DNA from: GCA-2711565 sp963664245
Lineage (GTDB): Bacteria > Bacteroidota > Bacteroidia > Bacteroidales > GCA-2711565
Reading direction: 5' to 3'
NCBI GenBank assembly: GCA_963664245.1
Contig: OY760934.1
Coordinates: 2,046,001-2,110,000, forward strand
DNA length: 64,000 nucleotides
Shown here: one piece after another, positions 1 through 8,647 of the stretch
Position numbering within the stretch: the first letter of the stretch is position 1
Layout: each line of letters begins with the position of its first letter
Made by a program: the position numbers and the translations under genes
The notes under the pieces: model-generated
The model's input: only the letters and a program-made list of their open reading frames with translations
Told to the model about the DNA's origin: nothing
Database searches by the model: none

Positions 1-323
1 AAGATAAGTTCGATTATGCAATAGGAAAAAACAATCAATTGTTTTGTTATAAAGACATCTTTACAGGATTTGTTTTTTATAAACCAATAGCGCAGCATCG
101 ACTTAGTACAGGAGTAAACGGAATAATTGATTCAAACTTTCGTAACGAATTTCTAAGACGTATAAAAATATGTAATGGAGAAGAATATTACGAAAATTTG
201 AGAAGGGACAATCATCTAGTTGGATGGAATAAAATAGAGTATTTGCAATATGACAATCTAAATGAAATGCTCATTGAAATCAAAAGATTAAAAGAAGAAT
301 ATTTAAAACAAAAAACTAAATAA
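1..323 (+). CDS. Partial hypothetical protein, 5' end cut by the window
   Basis: The reading frame is open from the first complete codon at position 3 through to a stop at 321-323, so the gene begins upstream of the window and only its last 106 or so residues are visible. There is no ATG near the left edge; an in-frame TTG at 39 is an unlikely start. The visible part is hydrophilic, with aromatic residues early and a Lys/Glu-rich helix at the C-terminus (IEIKRLKEEYLKQ). I recognise no family. It is AT-rich like the following accessory genes, and a repeated intergenic element starts about 50 bases after it. Confidence 0.55.
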   Translation, partial: DKFDYAIGKNNQLFCYKDIFTGFVFYKPIAQHRLSTGVNGIIDSNFRNEFLRRIKICNGEEYYENLRRDNHLVGWNKIEYLQYDNLNEMLIEIKRLKEEYLKQKTK

Positions 324-370
324 AATCCCAAAACCGCTCGGATGACTAATTAATAATAAACCGTTTTGGT

Positions 371-496
371 TCCAGATTTATTTCTTACTTTTATAATTAC
401 AGAACGGAATGCTTCTCCCCGGCATTGAGCGATTGATGATTTTTTATTGAAAGATATAAGTGAAATAAATACAATTAGTTTATACATAAGTTATGG
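371..496 (+). repeat. Repeated half-site A (cassette-like 5' boundary)
   Basis: This is one of three similar intergenic blocks (the others are 11191-11320 and 45310-45420). Shared pieces in order are a CTTAC(T/C)TTTAT stretch, CAGAACGGAATGCTTC, a C/G-rich CTCCCCGGCATTG, AAAGATATAAG, GAAATAAA, and a terminal TTTATACATA followed by GTTATGG at 490-496. The last piece resembles an integron attC R' box (GTTRRRY), and GTTATGGTGC (490-499) is nearly the reverse complement of GCAGCATAAC (2264-2273) after the two following genes. That pairing is the signature of an integrated cassette. No left half of an attC precedes it. Confidence 0.5.
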
Positions 497-1395
497 TGCA
501 TAAAAAATATCATACCATGAATAAAACTTCTTGGAGACATCATTACATACCAGAGTTCTATCTTGATGGATTTACGTCAAGCAATGGTATGTTTAAGATT
601 TATGATGTTAAAGCAAAAAAATTTAAGAAGAATGGAAAAGAATTTTCACCGAGGACTCAATTTTTTGAAAAAAATGGCAACAGTTGGATTTCCGAGGATT
701 TGATTGATGATACACAAGAGACAAAATATAGTAAAATTGACAACAGAGTTGCCGAGGTATTCCAAAGAATTCATAAATCTAATGCTCAAGATAAATTTAA
801 TATAGATAATGATGATATTGCATTACTTCAATATTTCGTTGGAGTTATGTATTGGAGGACCCCGATAAACTACTCTGAAATAAAAGATATTATTCAGAAA
901 AAGGAATTAAAAGAATTAGGACTTGTTTTAAAAAAGATTGACGATTCTTCGCCCTATGATATTAAGGAGTTTGAGGAAAGAATAAAAAATGATTCTAATT
1001 TCTTTAAAATGATGAAATTTTGGTTCCCAAATATCTCATTTCATGAGATTTTTAATTGTTCAACTCCTTTACATATAATTCCATTCTTTAAGACTTTTCC
1101 TTCAGTATGCAGTGACAACCCTGTGATTTCAAAAGAGCCGAAACGATTTAGAGTTTATAATGATGATTTTATTTTTCCATTAAGTGATACAACAGTATTT
1201 TTACGAGGAGAAAAAGTAAAAAAGCTTAATGGAGTTACCAAAATGCTGATTGATACTTTACAATATAAACAAGCACTTGAAATTGTGAGCTGTACTGATG
1301 AAAAATATTTGGAGCAATTAGACTCTTTTTATGACAAAAACTTCAGTGATTTAAAGGAGCTTAGAGAATTGATTTTTAAACAAGTATTTGAATAA
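493..1395 (+). CDS. DUF4238 domain protein
   Basis: A protein of 300 residues with the N-terminal signature of the DUF4238 family: RHHYIPEFYLDGF at about residues 14-26, close to the family pattern HHYVPxFYLRxF. The middle holds the aromatic block LLQYFVGVMYWRTP (about 114-127) and a later PFFKTFPSVCSDNPVI, also typical. Members are soluble, of unknown biochemistry, and common in accessory DNA and near defence genes. Met1 (ATG 493) overlaps the half-site repeat; the second ATG at 517 (MNKTSWRHH) is an equally good start and keeps the whole conserved region. It is followed after 36 bases by a lipoprotein gene on the same strand and may share its cassette. Confidence 0.7.
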   Translation: MVHKKYHTMNKTSWRHHYIPEFYLDGFTSSNGMFKIYDVKAKKFKKNGKEFSPRTQFFEKNGNSWISEDLIDDTQETKYSKIDNRVAEVFQRIHKSNAQDKFNIDNDDIALLQYFVGVMYWRTPINYSEIKDIIQKKELKELGLVLKKIDDSSPYDIKEFEERIKNDSNFFKMMKFWFPNISFHEIFNCSTPLHIIPFFKTFPSVCSDNPVISKEPKRFRVYNDDFIFPLSDTTVFLRGEKVKKLNGVTKMLIDTLQYKQALEIVSCTDEKYLEQLDSFYDKNFSDLKELRELIFKQVFE

Positions 1396-1431
1396 TTACG
1401 TAACCAAACAATGTATAAAAATAAAACTATA

Positions 1432-2262
1432 ATGAAAACAATAAAGATAATATTCAGAATAATATTAGTGTTAGTCATTTCAAGCTGTGTTTCAAAGTCT
1501 GATTATGATAAATTAAAAACTGAAAATCAAAAACTAAAGAGAGAATTAGAAGAATGCGAGCACGGTGCAGAAAAACTGGCCACAAAGATTGAAATGGCTT
1601 ATTCAGGCAAAGATTATACTCTAGCAAGAAAAAACATAGAGTTATTAAAAATAAAGCATCCTGAATTTTATAAGGTTAATGAATTTGAAACATTACTATT
1701 AACCATCGAAAAAGAGGAAAAAGAATTTATAAGACTTCAAAATTTGAATAACACAGGAATGTGGGAAATTAGATACTTTGTTGATGACTTTGGCGAAAAA
1801 ACAAATGATGGTTATATTACATCAAAATCATTACTTAAAGGTACTTTTAGTAATAGCGCCACTCAAAACTCAAGTTTATTAATTTATCCATTAATATCAA
1901 AGTGGGATGAATTTAAAAAACTTGGATATAACATCTCTTTTCAACTATATGAATATTCAAGAAACAATCCTGTTAAAGGTGAAGGTAGTTATAAAGTTTT
2001 GGTACAGGACAAAAATGGGAAAAGGTATAACCTAGAGGGGGATATAAGAAGAGGTGGTGATAGATTAATAATTAAAATATACTATATGGATAATACAAAT
2101 GGGCACAATAGAATACTACATAAGATTCTTTTAATGGGTGGAGAAATTAAATTTGTAATAAAAGAAAAAGATGCTTTAGGCGTACCTTCTGAGTATAAGT
2201 TCACAATTGAAAATGCAGATTATTATAACAACGCTATAAGGTTATTAAATGAAGTGAAATAA
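1432..2262 (+). CDS. Hypothetical lipoprotein with coiled-coil stem
   Basis: I chose the ATG at 1432 because it puts a compact lipoprotein signal at the N-terminus: KTIK, a hydrophobic stretch IIFRIILVLVI, then the lipobox ISSC with the lipidated Cys at residue 19. An in-frame ATG at 1411 would add seven residues. After the Cys comes a heptad-like coiled coil (YDKLKTENQKLKRELEECE), then a charged helical part to about residue 100, and a beta-rich C-terminal domain to residue 276. Its role is unknown; it should be anchored to a membrane facing the periplasm. It lies just before the 3' boundary sequence of the putative cassette. Confidence 0.6.
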   Translation: MKTIKIIFRIILVLVISSCVSKSDYDKLKTENQKLKRELEECEHGAEKLATKIEMAYSGKDYTLARKNIELLKIKHPEFYKVNEFETLLLTIEKEEKEFIRLQNLNNTGMWEIRYFVDDFGEKTNDGYITSKSLLKGTFSNSATQNSSLLIYPLISKWDEFKKLGYNISFQLYEYSRNNPVKGEGSYKVLVQDKNGKRYNLEGDIRRGGDRLIIKIYYMDNTNGHNRILHKILLMGGEIKFVIKEKDALGVPSEYKFTIENADYYNNAIRLLNEVK

Positions 2263-2263
2263 C

Positions 2264-2273
2264 GCAGCATAAC
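2264..2273 (+). other. Cassette-like 3' core sequence
   Basis: GCAGCATAAC follows the lipoprotein stop directly and is nearly the reverse complement of GTTATGGTGC at 490-499 (one mismatch in ten). In integron cassettes the R'' box at the 3' end is complementary to the first bases of the same cassette, which is what is seen. The remainder of a possible attC was interrupted or replaced: the sequence continues with TTCCAAACCG and then a palindromic repeat that carries the IS element. Confidence 0.35.
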
Positions 2274-2303
2274 AAAGAACTGAGCTTCCAAACCGTTGTC
2301 ACT

Positions 2304-2328
2304 CCGCTCGGAGGAATAGTATATTCCT
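2304..2328. repeat. Left part of an IS-split palindromic repeat
   Basis: CCGCTCGGAGGAAT followed by AGTATATTCCT is the left part of a palindromic unit. Its right part, ATATTCCTCCGCATTAAATC, continues at 3676 after the IS element. Joined at the 8-bp duplication it reads as a hairpin with arms CGGAGGAAT and ATTCCTCCG, matching the intact copy at 53713-53752. Confidence 0.75.
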
Positions 2329-3675
2329 GACACTATCCAAAATTTTGTGTAAATGAACATTCACGGGGTTTGGCTTTTTAGATCCTAACCCTTTTTTCAA
2401 ATATAGTCATAAATTGGTTTAGTATCAGCCCCCAGTTTTGGATGGGCTGGGTCCATTTTTTTGTGATCTGTCCCAAAGCCAAATAGGTTGATTTGATGAC
2501 TGCTTGGTCATTAGGGAACGACAGTTTGTTTTTGGTGTACTTTCTGATTTTCCCATTCATGTTTTCAATTAAGTTCGTGGTATAAATAATTTTTCTGATC
2601 TCTAAAGGAAAATCAAAAAAGACCGTAAGCTCGTCCCAGTTGTTTTCCCAGCTTTTAATGGCATAAGGGTACTTGGCTTCCCATCTGGCTTTGAACTTGT
2701 CCAGTTCCGCCTTAGCAGCCTGTTTTGTGGGGGCATTGTAAATGTTCTTCATGTCCGAAGCAAAAGCCTTTTTATCTTTCCAGACCACATACCTTGCACT
2801 GTTTCTGATCTGGTGCACCACACATATCTGTGTGCTTGATTGTGGGAAAACATTCTTTATCGTGTCTGTGAACCCGTTCAGGTTATCGGTTACGGTAACC
2901 AGGATGTCTTCTATGCCCCGGGCTTTTAAATCCGTCAGGACACCCATCCAGAAAGATGAACTTTCGTTTTTGCCAAGCCAGATACCAAGGAGTTCTTTCC
3001 GGCCTTCTTTGTTCAGCCCAACGGCAAGATACACGGTTTTGTTGATGACCTTTCCCTGGTCCCGGACTTTGAAAACGATACCGTCCATCCAAACAATAAA
3101 ATACAAATTGTCCAAAGGACGGTTTTGCCAGTCCAAAACATCCTGGTTTACTTTTTCGGTAATGGTTGAAATAGCTGAAGTAGATAGTTTAAAACCATAA
3201 ATTTCATGGAGTTCATCTTCAATGTCCGATAGGCTCATCCCTTTAGCGTAAAGCGATACTACAAGGTTTTGGACAGACAATGACTTATTGCTGTGCTTGG
3301 GGACAATGATGGGTGAAAAGCTACTGCTGCGGTCCCTGGGGACTTTTATACTGGATTCTCCAAACTCTGTTTTGATATTCTTGGTTGTGAGGCCATTGCG
3401 CGAGTTGCCGCTATTATTGCCCTTTACATCGTTTTTTTCATAACCAAGGTGTACGTCCATTTCGGCTTCCAGTATTTTTTCTAACCCACGGGTATGGAGT
3501 TCTTTTAAGAAACTGGATAACTCTTCTTCTGTTTTGAACTTCTTCAAGAAGTCACTGTTCAATAAATCTTCTTTTTCCATAATCTAAAACTGTGTTTAAA
3601 GTTAATAAAACAAAAAAATCACCGGGTTCTTGAACCCCGTGATTTGATCATTTACACAGTTTTATGGATATTACC
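2329..3675 (-). mobile_element. IS256-family insertion sequence, complete
   Basis: The element is 1347 bp, normal for IS256 relatives, and holds one transposase gene on the minus strand. The ends are imperfect inverted repeats: the left end (2329 onward) and the reversed right end share TATCCA, TGTGTAAATGA and TCACGGGGTT in the same order and spacing apart from one indel. Both sides carry the same 8 bases, ATATTCCT (2321-2328 and 3676-3683), the length of target duplication expected for this family. Intact ends, an intact transposase and a perfect duplication indicate recent insertion. The target lies inside the arm of a palindromic repeat. Confidence 0.92.
2378..3580 (-). CDS. IS256-family (mutator type) transposase
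   Basis: A full-length DDE transposase of 400 residues. Visible catalytic acids are Asp166 (WMDGIVFK), Asp232 (TVTDNLNGF) and Glu339 (TNLIENMNGKIRK), with the family's C/H pair in ICVVHQIRN (Cys253, His256) between the second and third. The N-terminal part has the helix-turn-helix-like segment before residue 130. It catalyses cut-and-paste or copy-out transposition of its own element. No frameshift or internal stop is present, so it should be active. Confidence 0.95.
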   Translation of the reverse strand: MEKEDLLNSDFLKKFKTEEELSSFLKELHTRGLEKILEAEMDVHLGYEKNDVKGNNSGNSRNGLTTKNIKTEFGESSIKVPRDRSSSFSPIIVPKHSNKSLSVQNLVVSLYAKGMSLSDIEDELHEIYGFKLSTSAISTITEKVNQDVLDWQNRPLDNLYFIVWMDGIVFKVRDQGKVINKTVYLAVGLNKEGRKELLGIWLGKNESSSFWMGVLTDLKARGIEDILVTVTDNLNGFTDTIKNVFPQSSTQICVVHQIRNSARYVVWKDKKAFASDMKNIYNAPTKQAAKAELDKFKARWEAKYPYAIKSWENNWDELTVFFDFPLEIRKIIYTTNLIENMNGKIRKYTKNKLSFPNDQAVIKSTYLALGQITKKWTQPIQNWGLILNQFMTIFEKRVRI

Positions 3676-3700
3676 ATATTCCTCCGCATTAAATCAATGA
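3676..3700. repeat. Right part of the IS-split palindromic repeat
   Basis: Begins with the 8-bp target duplication ATATTCCT and goes on as CCGCATTAAATCAAT, the same sequence that follows the hairpin of the intact copy at 53731-53752. It completes the unit whose left part is at 2304-2328. Confidence 0.75.
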
Positions 3701-3876
3701 ACCTGCTTGCCGCAGGCAAGTTTTTAATTCATACGACTAAAATCGCTACACTTATCAAGCTCTATTCCGTTTGTTAAAACAAACGGTAATTTTTCCCTTC
3801 TTAAATCCCCAACCCCATGGGGTGTCGCCTTAAGGCGACACCCCGTAGTCTGCTTCGATGATCGTATCTCAAGAAT
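3701..3876. repeat. Hairpin-rich gap between the IS and hisIE
   Basis: No gene is visible. Three hairpins lie in a row: CTTGCC/GGCAAG at 3706-3720, followed on the plus strand by five T; CCGTTTGTT/AACAAACGG at 3767-3786, followed by TAATTTTT; and a perfect 26-base palindrome at 3819-3844 (GGGGTGTCGCC, TTAA, GGCGACACCCC). A variant of the last occurs at 53760-53785, also next to the CGGAGGAAT repeat. The palindrome lies 33 bases past the hisIE stop and may end the his transcript, although no T-run follows it on the minus strand. Confidence 0.6.
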
Positions 3877-4470
3877 TTACCGCTGCCTTCCTTCCAGGCA
3901 CTTTGCAATATCATCCAGGCGAAAGCCTTTGGCCTGCAACAAAATCAACAGGTGATAAACCAGGTCGGTTCCTTCGTTGATAAACAAATCATCGTTTTCG
4001 TCTTTGGCTTCAATGATAAGTTCCACGGCTTCTTCGCCCACTTTTTGGGCAATTTTATTGATCCCTCTTTTGAAAAGGCTGGAGGTGTACGACTTTTCGC
4101 TCGGGTTTTCTTTGCGGCTGGCAATCACTTCTTCCAATTTGGAGAGAAAACCGTAAGAGGCCGTATTTTCTTTATCCCAACAAGTATCCGAACCCGTGTG
4201 GCAGGTCGGCCCCACCGGATCAACCATAATCAATAAGGTATCATTGTCGCAATCCACGTCAATGCTTATCAAATTCAAAAAATTCCCGCTTTCTTCACCT
4301 TTGGTCCACAAGCGTTTTTTTGAGCGGCTATAAAAGGTTACCTGCTTTGTTTCTTTTGTTTTTTCGAGGGCTTCCTGGTTCATGTAGCCCAGCATTAATA
4401 CATTTTTAGTGGTTGCATCCTGAATGATGGCAGGAACCAGTCCATTATCTTTTTCAAAATTGATTTCCAT
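3877..4470 (-). CDS. hisIE: Phosphoribosyl-AMP cyclohydrolase / phosphoribosyl-ATP pyrophosphatase
   Basis: Bifunctional enzyme of 197 residues for steps 2 and 3 of histidine synthesis. The HisI half (1-105) opens phosphoribosyl-AMP and shows the metal and catalytic region DVDCDNDTLL with Cys74 and PVGPTCHTGSDTCW with Cys90 and Cys97. The HisE half (about 110-197) has the MazG-like helix motif GEEAVELIIEAKDEN and removes pyrophosphate from phosphoribosyl-ATP. The I-E order in one chain is the usual fusion. It is the last gene of the his operon, two bases after hisF. Confidence 0.97.
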   Translation of the reverse strand: MEINFEKDNGLVPAIIQDATTKNVLMLGYMNQEALEKTKETKQVTFYSRSKKRLWTKGEESGNFLNLISIDVDCDNDTLLIMVDPVGPTCHTGSDTCWDKENTASYGFLSKLEEVIASRKENPSEKSYTSSLFKRGINKIAQKVGEEAVELIIEAKDENDDLFINEGTDLVYHLLILLQAKGFRLDDIAKCLEGRQR

Positions 4471-4472
4471 AA

Positions 4473-5228
4473 CTAAATTCTTATTTCAATATTTTGGGTT
4501 TTTAAAAACTGTTTTAATTCGTTGATCGGGATTTCATTAAAATGGAACACGCTGGCTGCCAGCGCAGCATCGGTTTTTCCGCTGATAAAAGTATCGGCAA
4601 AATCCTGCATTTTCCCGGCTCCTCCCGAAGCAATAAGCGGAATGCTGAGCTGATCGCTGAGTTTGGCTAAAGCCTGATTGGCAAAACCCTGTTTGGTTCC
4701 ATCGTGATTCATGGACGTAAAAAGGATTTCTCCTGCCCCGCGTTTTTCAGCTTCACGAGCCCAATCAAACAGGTCGATTTCGGTAGGAACACGTCCGCCT
4801 ACCAAATGCACTTTCCACCTCCCTTCCAGCTCTTTGGCATCGATGGCAACCACCACGCACTGGCTGCCAAATTTGGCCGAAAGTTCATCGATCAACGCAG
4901 GGTTCTTTACCGCCGAAGAATTTACCGAAACTTTATCGGCTCCCGATTGCAGCAAAATTTGCACATCTTCAAGGGTGGAAATTCCCCCACCCACGGTAAA
5001 CGGGATGTTGATTTTTTGGGCAATGCGTTCCACCAGTCCGGCAAAGGTTTTACGGTTTTCTTTGGTCGCCGTAATGTCAAGAAACACCAATTCATCGGCT
5101 CCGTTTTCCGAATAAAATTGTGCCTGCTCTACTGGATCACCGGCATCAATCAAATCGACAAAATTTACCCCTTTCACCGTGCGTCCATTTTTGATGTCCA
5201 AACAGGGGATAATCCGTTTAGCTAACAT
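4473..5228 (-). CDS. hisF: Imidazole glycerol phosphate synthase, cyclase subunit
   Basis: TIM-barrel lyase/cyclase of 251 residues that works with HisH to make imidazole glycerol phosphate and AICAR. I placed the start at the ATG at 5228, giving MLAKRIIPCLDI; the frame is open for 23 more codons upstream, but these lie inside hisA and are not conserved in kind. The catalytic pair is Asp11 (CLDIKNG) and Asp130 (VVVAIDAKE). Phosphate-binding glycines follow in TVGGGI and ASGGAG. The start overlaps the hisA stop by 11 bases, so translation is probably coupled. Confidence 0.97.
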   Translation of the reverse strand: MLAKRIIPCLDIKNGRTVKGVNFVDLIDAGDPVEQAQFYSENGADELVFLDITATKENRKTFAGLVERIAQKINIPFTVGGGISTLEDVQILLQSGADKVSVNSSAVKNPALIDELSAKFGSQCVVVAIDAKELEGRWKVHLVGGRVPTEIDLFDWAREAEKRGAGEILFTSMNHDGTKQGFANQALAKLSDQLSIPLIASGGAGKMQDFADTFISGKTDAALAASVFHFNEIPINELKQFLKTQNIEIRI

Positions 5229-5937
5229 AATTTTGTAGTTCTTTAAGTGAAATTTTATTCTCGTAAATGGCTTTGCCAATAATAGCCCCGTCAACATTCA
5301 AATTGAGCAGGAGGTTTAAATCTTTTACAGAGCCCACCCCTCCGCTGGCAATTAGTTTCATGGCCGGATAACGGTTCCGGATGTTTTTGTACAAATCGTT
5401 TGAGGTTCCCTGCAACATGCCGTCTTTGCTGATGTCTGTGCAAATAATGGATTTGATCCCTTCTTTTTCGTAATCGCCAATGAAATCGTAAATATCAATA
5501 TCGGTTTGTTCTTTCCACCCGCTGATGGCAATCTTTTCGGATTTTACATCGGCTCCCAGAATAATTTTTTCGCTTCCGTACTGATTTATCCAGCTTAGAA
5601 CCTGGGGCTTATTTTTAACAGCAATACTTCCCGCCGTAACCTGGGTGGCCCCGTTTTCGAAAGCAATTTTTAAATCTTCGTCCGATTTTAAACCTCCGCC
5701 AAAATCAATTTTTAAATTGGTTTTAGAAGCGATGTTGTACAAAACTTTCCAGTTGATAATACGGCTCGATCTTGCCCCGTCCAGATCAACCAGGTGCAGG
5801 TATTTTATGCCGTGATCCTGGTATTGTTTCGCCATTTCCAAAGGGTCTTCCGAATAAATTTTTTTAGAAGCATAATCGCCCTGTTCGAGGCGAACACATT
5901 TTCCTTCTATAATATCTATTGCCGGGATGATTCTCAT
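5218..5937 (-). CDS. hisA: ProFAR isomerase (HisA)
   Basis: TIM-barrel isomerase of 239 residues that converts ProFAR to PRFAR, the substrate of HisF-HisH. Asp8 (PAIDIIEG) and Asp130 (LGADVKS) occupy the two catalytic positions; FGGGLKS and ASGGVGS are the phosphate-binding turns. It is paralogous to the downstream hisF. The ATG at 5937 overlaps the hisH stop (ATGA-type overlap). Confidence 0.97.
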   Translation of the reverse strand: MRIIPAIDIIEGKCVRLEQGDYASKKIYSEDPLEMAKQYQDHGIKYLHLVDLDGARSSRIINWKVLYNIASKTNLKIDFGGGLKSDEDLKIAFENGATQVTAGSIAVKNKPQVLSWINQYGSEKIILGADVKSEKIAISGWKEQTDIDIYDFIGDYEKEGIKSIICTDISKDGMLQGTSNDLYKNIRNRYPAMKLIASGGVGSVKDLNLLLNLNVDGAIIGKAIYENKISLKELQNYVS

Positions 5938-6515
5938 AATTCAATAAAGTTTTTAAGGATTTGCTGCCCCGTTTCACTGCTTTTTTCGGGGTGAAACTGG
6001 CAGGCGTAAAAGTTATCTTTTTGTATAGCTGCCGAAAATTCAAGAGCGTAATCTACGGAAGCAATGGTAAAGGGACTCAAAGGCACGTAATACGAATGCA
6101 CGAAATAAACGTAATCTTTTTCGTTCAGGCCTTTAAACAAAAGGGATTTTAAATTATAAATCCCGTTCCAGCCCATTTGAGGCACTTTCAAATCGGTTTT
6201 AAATTTCAGCACTTTGGCAGGGAAAATACCCATACACGAAGTGTTTCCTTCTTCCGTTGATTCGCACATGAGCTGCATCCCCAGGCAAATTCCCAAAAGC
6301 GGTTGCTTCAATTTGGGGATGAGTTGATCCAGTCCAAAATTTTTCAATTGCTGCATGGCAGAACCAGCTTCGCCCACTCCGGGCAAGATCACCTTATCTG
6401 CCGATCGGATAACTTCCGGATCATGGCTAAATTCGGCTTGATAACCCAAGCGTTCCAATGCAAATTTTACCGATTTTATGTTCCCGGCTCCATAATCTAT
6501 AATCACTATTTTCAT
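5934..6515 (-). CDS. hisH: Imidazole glycerol phosphate synthase, glutaminase subunit
   Basis: Class I glutamine amidotransferase of 193 residues that feeds ammonia to HisF. The triad is visible: Cys77 in LLGICLGMQL, then His175 and Glu177 in CQFHPEKSS. The oxyanion strand is LPGVGEAGSA near residue 45. Its start abuts the hisB stop with no gap, and it overlaps hisA by four bases. Confidence 0.97.
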   Translation of the reverse strand: MKIVIIDYGAGNIKSVKFALERLGYQAEFSHDPEVIRSADKVILPGVGEAGSAMQQLKNFGLDQLIPKLKQPLLGICLGMQLMCESTEEGNTSCMGIFPAKVLKFKTDLKVPQMGWNGIYNLKSLLFKGLNEKDYVYFVHSYYVPLSPFTIASVDYALEFSAAIQKDNFYACQFHPEKSSETGQQILKNFIEL

Positions 6516-7619
6516 TTACAACATTCCTTTCGTTGAGGGCAATACCTTAGAATTTACATCGCGCCTGACCGCCATTTTTATGGCTTTGGCAAAAGCTTTA
6601 AAAATTGCTTCAATTTTGTGGTGTTCATTATCGCCTTGGGCTTTGATGTTCAAATTGCATTTTGCGGCATCGCTAAACGATTTGAAAAAATGGAAAAACA
6701 TTTCCGTGGGCATTTCCCCGATTTTTTCGCGATTGAACTCCGCCTCCCAAACCATCCAGGGACGGCCGCCAAAATCAATGGCTGCACGAGCCAGGCTGTC
6801 ATCCATGGGCAACAAAAACCCGTAGCGTTCCATGCCGGTTTTATTTTCCAGGGCAATGTCAAAAGCTTCGCCCAAAGCCAAAGCAGTATCTTCGATGGTG
6901 TGGTGTTCGTCCACATCCAAATCGCCCTGAACATTTATTTTTAAATCAATCATGCCGTGCCTACTCAACTGCTCCAGCATATGGTCAAAAAAATGGATCC
7001 CGGTGTAGATGTCCGATTTCCCGCTTCCATCAATATTCAGGTCAATGCGGATGTCGGTTTCCTTAGTTTTGCGGCAAACCAATGCCCGACGCAAACCAAA
7101 TTTTAAATATTCATAAATGGCTTTCCAGGAATTGGTTTGTAAAGCAATCACCTGATTCGACTCCGCTTTATCTGGAGAAATATACAAGGCTTTGGCGCCA
7201 AGATTTTTAGCCAGTTGAATATCAGTTAAACGGTCTCCGATTACAAACGATTTTTCCAGGTCATAATCGCCTTCCAGATATTTGGTAAGCATAGCCGTTC
7301 CCGGTTTGCGGGTTGGCACATTATCTTCCGGAAAGGAACGATCAATCAATACCTCCGAAAACTCCACTCCCTCGTTTTTAAACGACTGGATAATCAGGTT
7401 TTGAACCGGCCAAAATGTATCTTCCGGGAAAGAATCGGTTCCCAGGCCATCCTGATTGCTTACCATCACCAGTTCATAATCCAGTTCGTTGGCAATTCTC
7501 GACAACCAGGTAAACACCCCGGGGTAAAATTCCAGTTTCTCAAAACGGTCCAGTTGATAATCTTCCGGCGGTTCTATCACCAGCGTTCCGTCGCGATCTA
7601 TAAACAATACTTTCTTCAT
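6516..7619 (-). CDS. hisB: Histidinol-phosphatase / IGP dehydratase fusion
   Basis: Fused enzyme of 367 residues. The N-terminal HAD phosphatase (about 1-165) shows FIDRDGTLV with Asp8 and Asp10, and FVIGDRLTDIQLA further on; it removes phosphate from histidinol phosphate. The C-terminal imidazoleglycerol-phosphate dehydratase (about 173-367) has the metal-binding motifs GIHFFDHMLEQ, DVDEHHTIED and DNEHHKIEAI. Two-domain HisB is known from enterobacteria and many Bacteroidota. Its start overlaps the hisC stop by four bases. Confidence 0.97.
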   Translation of the reverse strand: MKKVLFIDRDGTLVIEPPEDYQLDRFEKLEFYPGVFTWLSRIANELDYELVMVSNQDGLGTDSFPEDTFWPVQNLIIQSFKNEGVEFSEVLIDRSFPEDNVPTRKPGTAMLTKYLEGDYDLEKSFVIGDRLTDIQLAKNLGAKALYISPDKAESNQVIALQTNSWKAIYEYLKFGLRRALVCRKTKETDIRIDLNIDGSGKSDIYTGIHFFDHMLEQLSRHGMIDLKINVQGDLDVDEHHTIEDTALALGEAFDIALENKTGMERYGFLLPMDDSLARAAIDFGGRPWMVWEAEFNREKIGEMPTEMFFHFFKSFSDAAKCNLNIKAQGDNEHHKIEAIFKAFAKAIKMAVRRDVNSKVLPSTKGML

Positions 7620-8644
7620 TTTATAATCTCTTTTAGATTAGCAATCAGTTTACTATTTTCTTCTTCCGAACCAATGGTTATCCGTAAACACCCCTCGCAA
7701 TGCAGTTGGTTTGAACGATCCCTGAGCACGATTCCCCTTTTTTTCAATTCATTAAAAACTCTTGAAGAATCCCTGAATTTTACCAGCAAAAAGTTGGCAT
7801 CGGAAGGAAAAACTTCCAACACATCATCAAACAATTTAAGCTCCATGGTTCGTAAATTCTTCTGGAAGGATATCGATTTCAGACTGCCACGGTACCATTC
7901 CATACACTTCAATTTTTCCAGAGCCGTTTGCTGAGAAAGGATACTAATATTGTAAGGCGGCTTGATACGGTTCAACACTTGCAGGATTTTTTCATCGGCA
8001 AAGGCTATTCCTATCCGCAAACCAGCCATGGCCCAGGCCTTTGAAAAAGTTTGGCTGATAATCAGCTTAGGGTTTTGGAGTAATAATTTTTTGGCACTTT
8101 CTTTTTTGCTGAAATCAACGTAAGCCTCATCCACCAAAACAATGCAATTCAAACTATCCAGCAAATACTGCAATTCTTCATTCGGGATAGAATTACCGGT
8201 GGGATTGTTGGGCGAACACAAAATCAGCAATTTTGTATTTGGATTGACCGCCCGGAGAATCCCTTCAACATTCAGACTAAAGTCTTTGTTTAGCGGAACT
8301 TCATTAATGGTGATATTGTTGATGTCGGCCAAAACCTTGTACATCCCGTAAGTTGGCGGACAAATAATTACATTGTCCTGCCCCGGTTCACAAAAGGTTC
8401 GAAACACCAGATCCAGAATTTCATCGCTCCCGTTTCCCAAAAAGATATTCTTCACCGCAATATCCTTTACCTTGGCAACCTCTTTCTTTAGCTCAGTTTG
8501 ATAAGGATCGGGGTAACGGTTGATGCCGTTATCGTAAGGGTTTTCATTGGCATCAAGGTAAACTTCGGCAAGCTCAGTAAACTCATCGCGTGCCGAAGAA
8601 TAAGCCTTTAATTGTTTTATATTTTCACGAATTAGGTTTTCCAT
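7616..8644 (-). CDS. hisC: Histidinol-phosphate aminotransferase
   Basis: PLP-dependent class I/II aminotransferase of 342 residues that converts imidazole-acetol phosphate to histidinol phosphate using glutamate. The PLP lysine is Lys202 in SQTFSKAWAMAGLRIG. Other marks are LDANENP near residue 30, CSPNNPTG at 143-150 and VDEAYVDF at 171-178. It lies in the operon three bases after hisD. Confidence 0.97.
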   Translation of the reverse strand: MENLIRENIKQLKAYSSARDEFTELAEVYLDANENPYDNGINRYPDPYQTELKKEVAKVKDIAVKNIFLGNGSDEILDLVFRTFCEPGQDNVIICPPTYGMYKVLADINNITINEVPLNKDFSLNVEGILRAVNPNTKLLILCSPNNPTGNSIPNEELQYLLDSLNCIVLVDEAYVDFSKKESAKKLLLQNPKLIISQTFSKAWAMAGLRIGIAFADEKILQVLNRIKPPYNISILSQQTALEKLKCMEWYRGSLKSISFQKNLRTMELKLFDDVLEVFPSDANFLLVKFRDSSRVFNELKKRGIVLRDRSNQLHCEGCLRITIGSEEENSKLIANLKEIIK

Positions 8645-8647
8645 GAT

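Noticed and set aside
2742..3200. Plus-strand reading frame inside the IS element
   Set aside because: It is a shadow of the transposase gene; the minus-strand frame has the DDE motifs.
4704..5225. Plus-strand reading frames across hisF
   Set aside because: They are antisense shadows of a fully conserved his gene.
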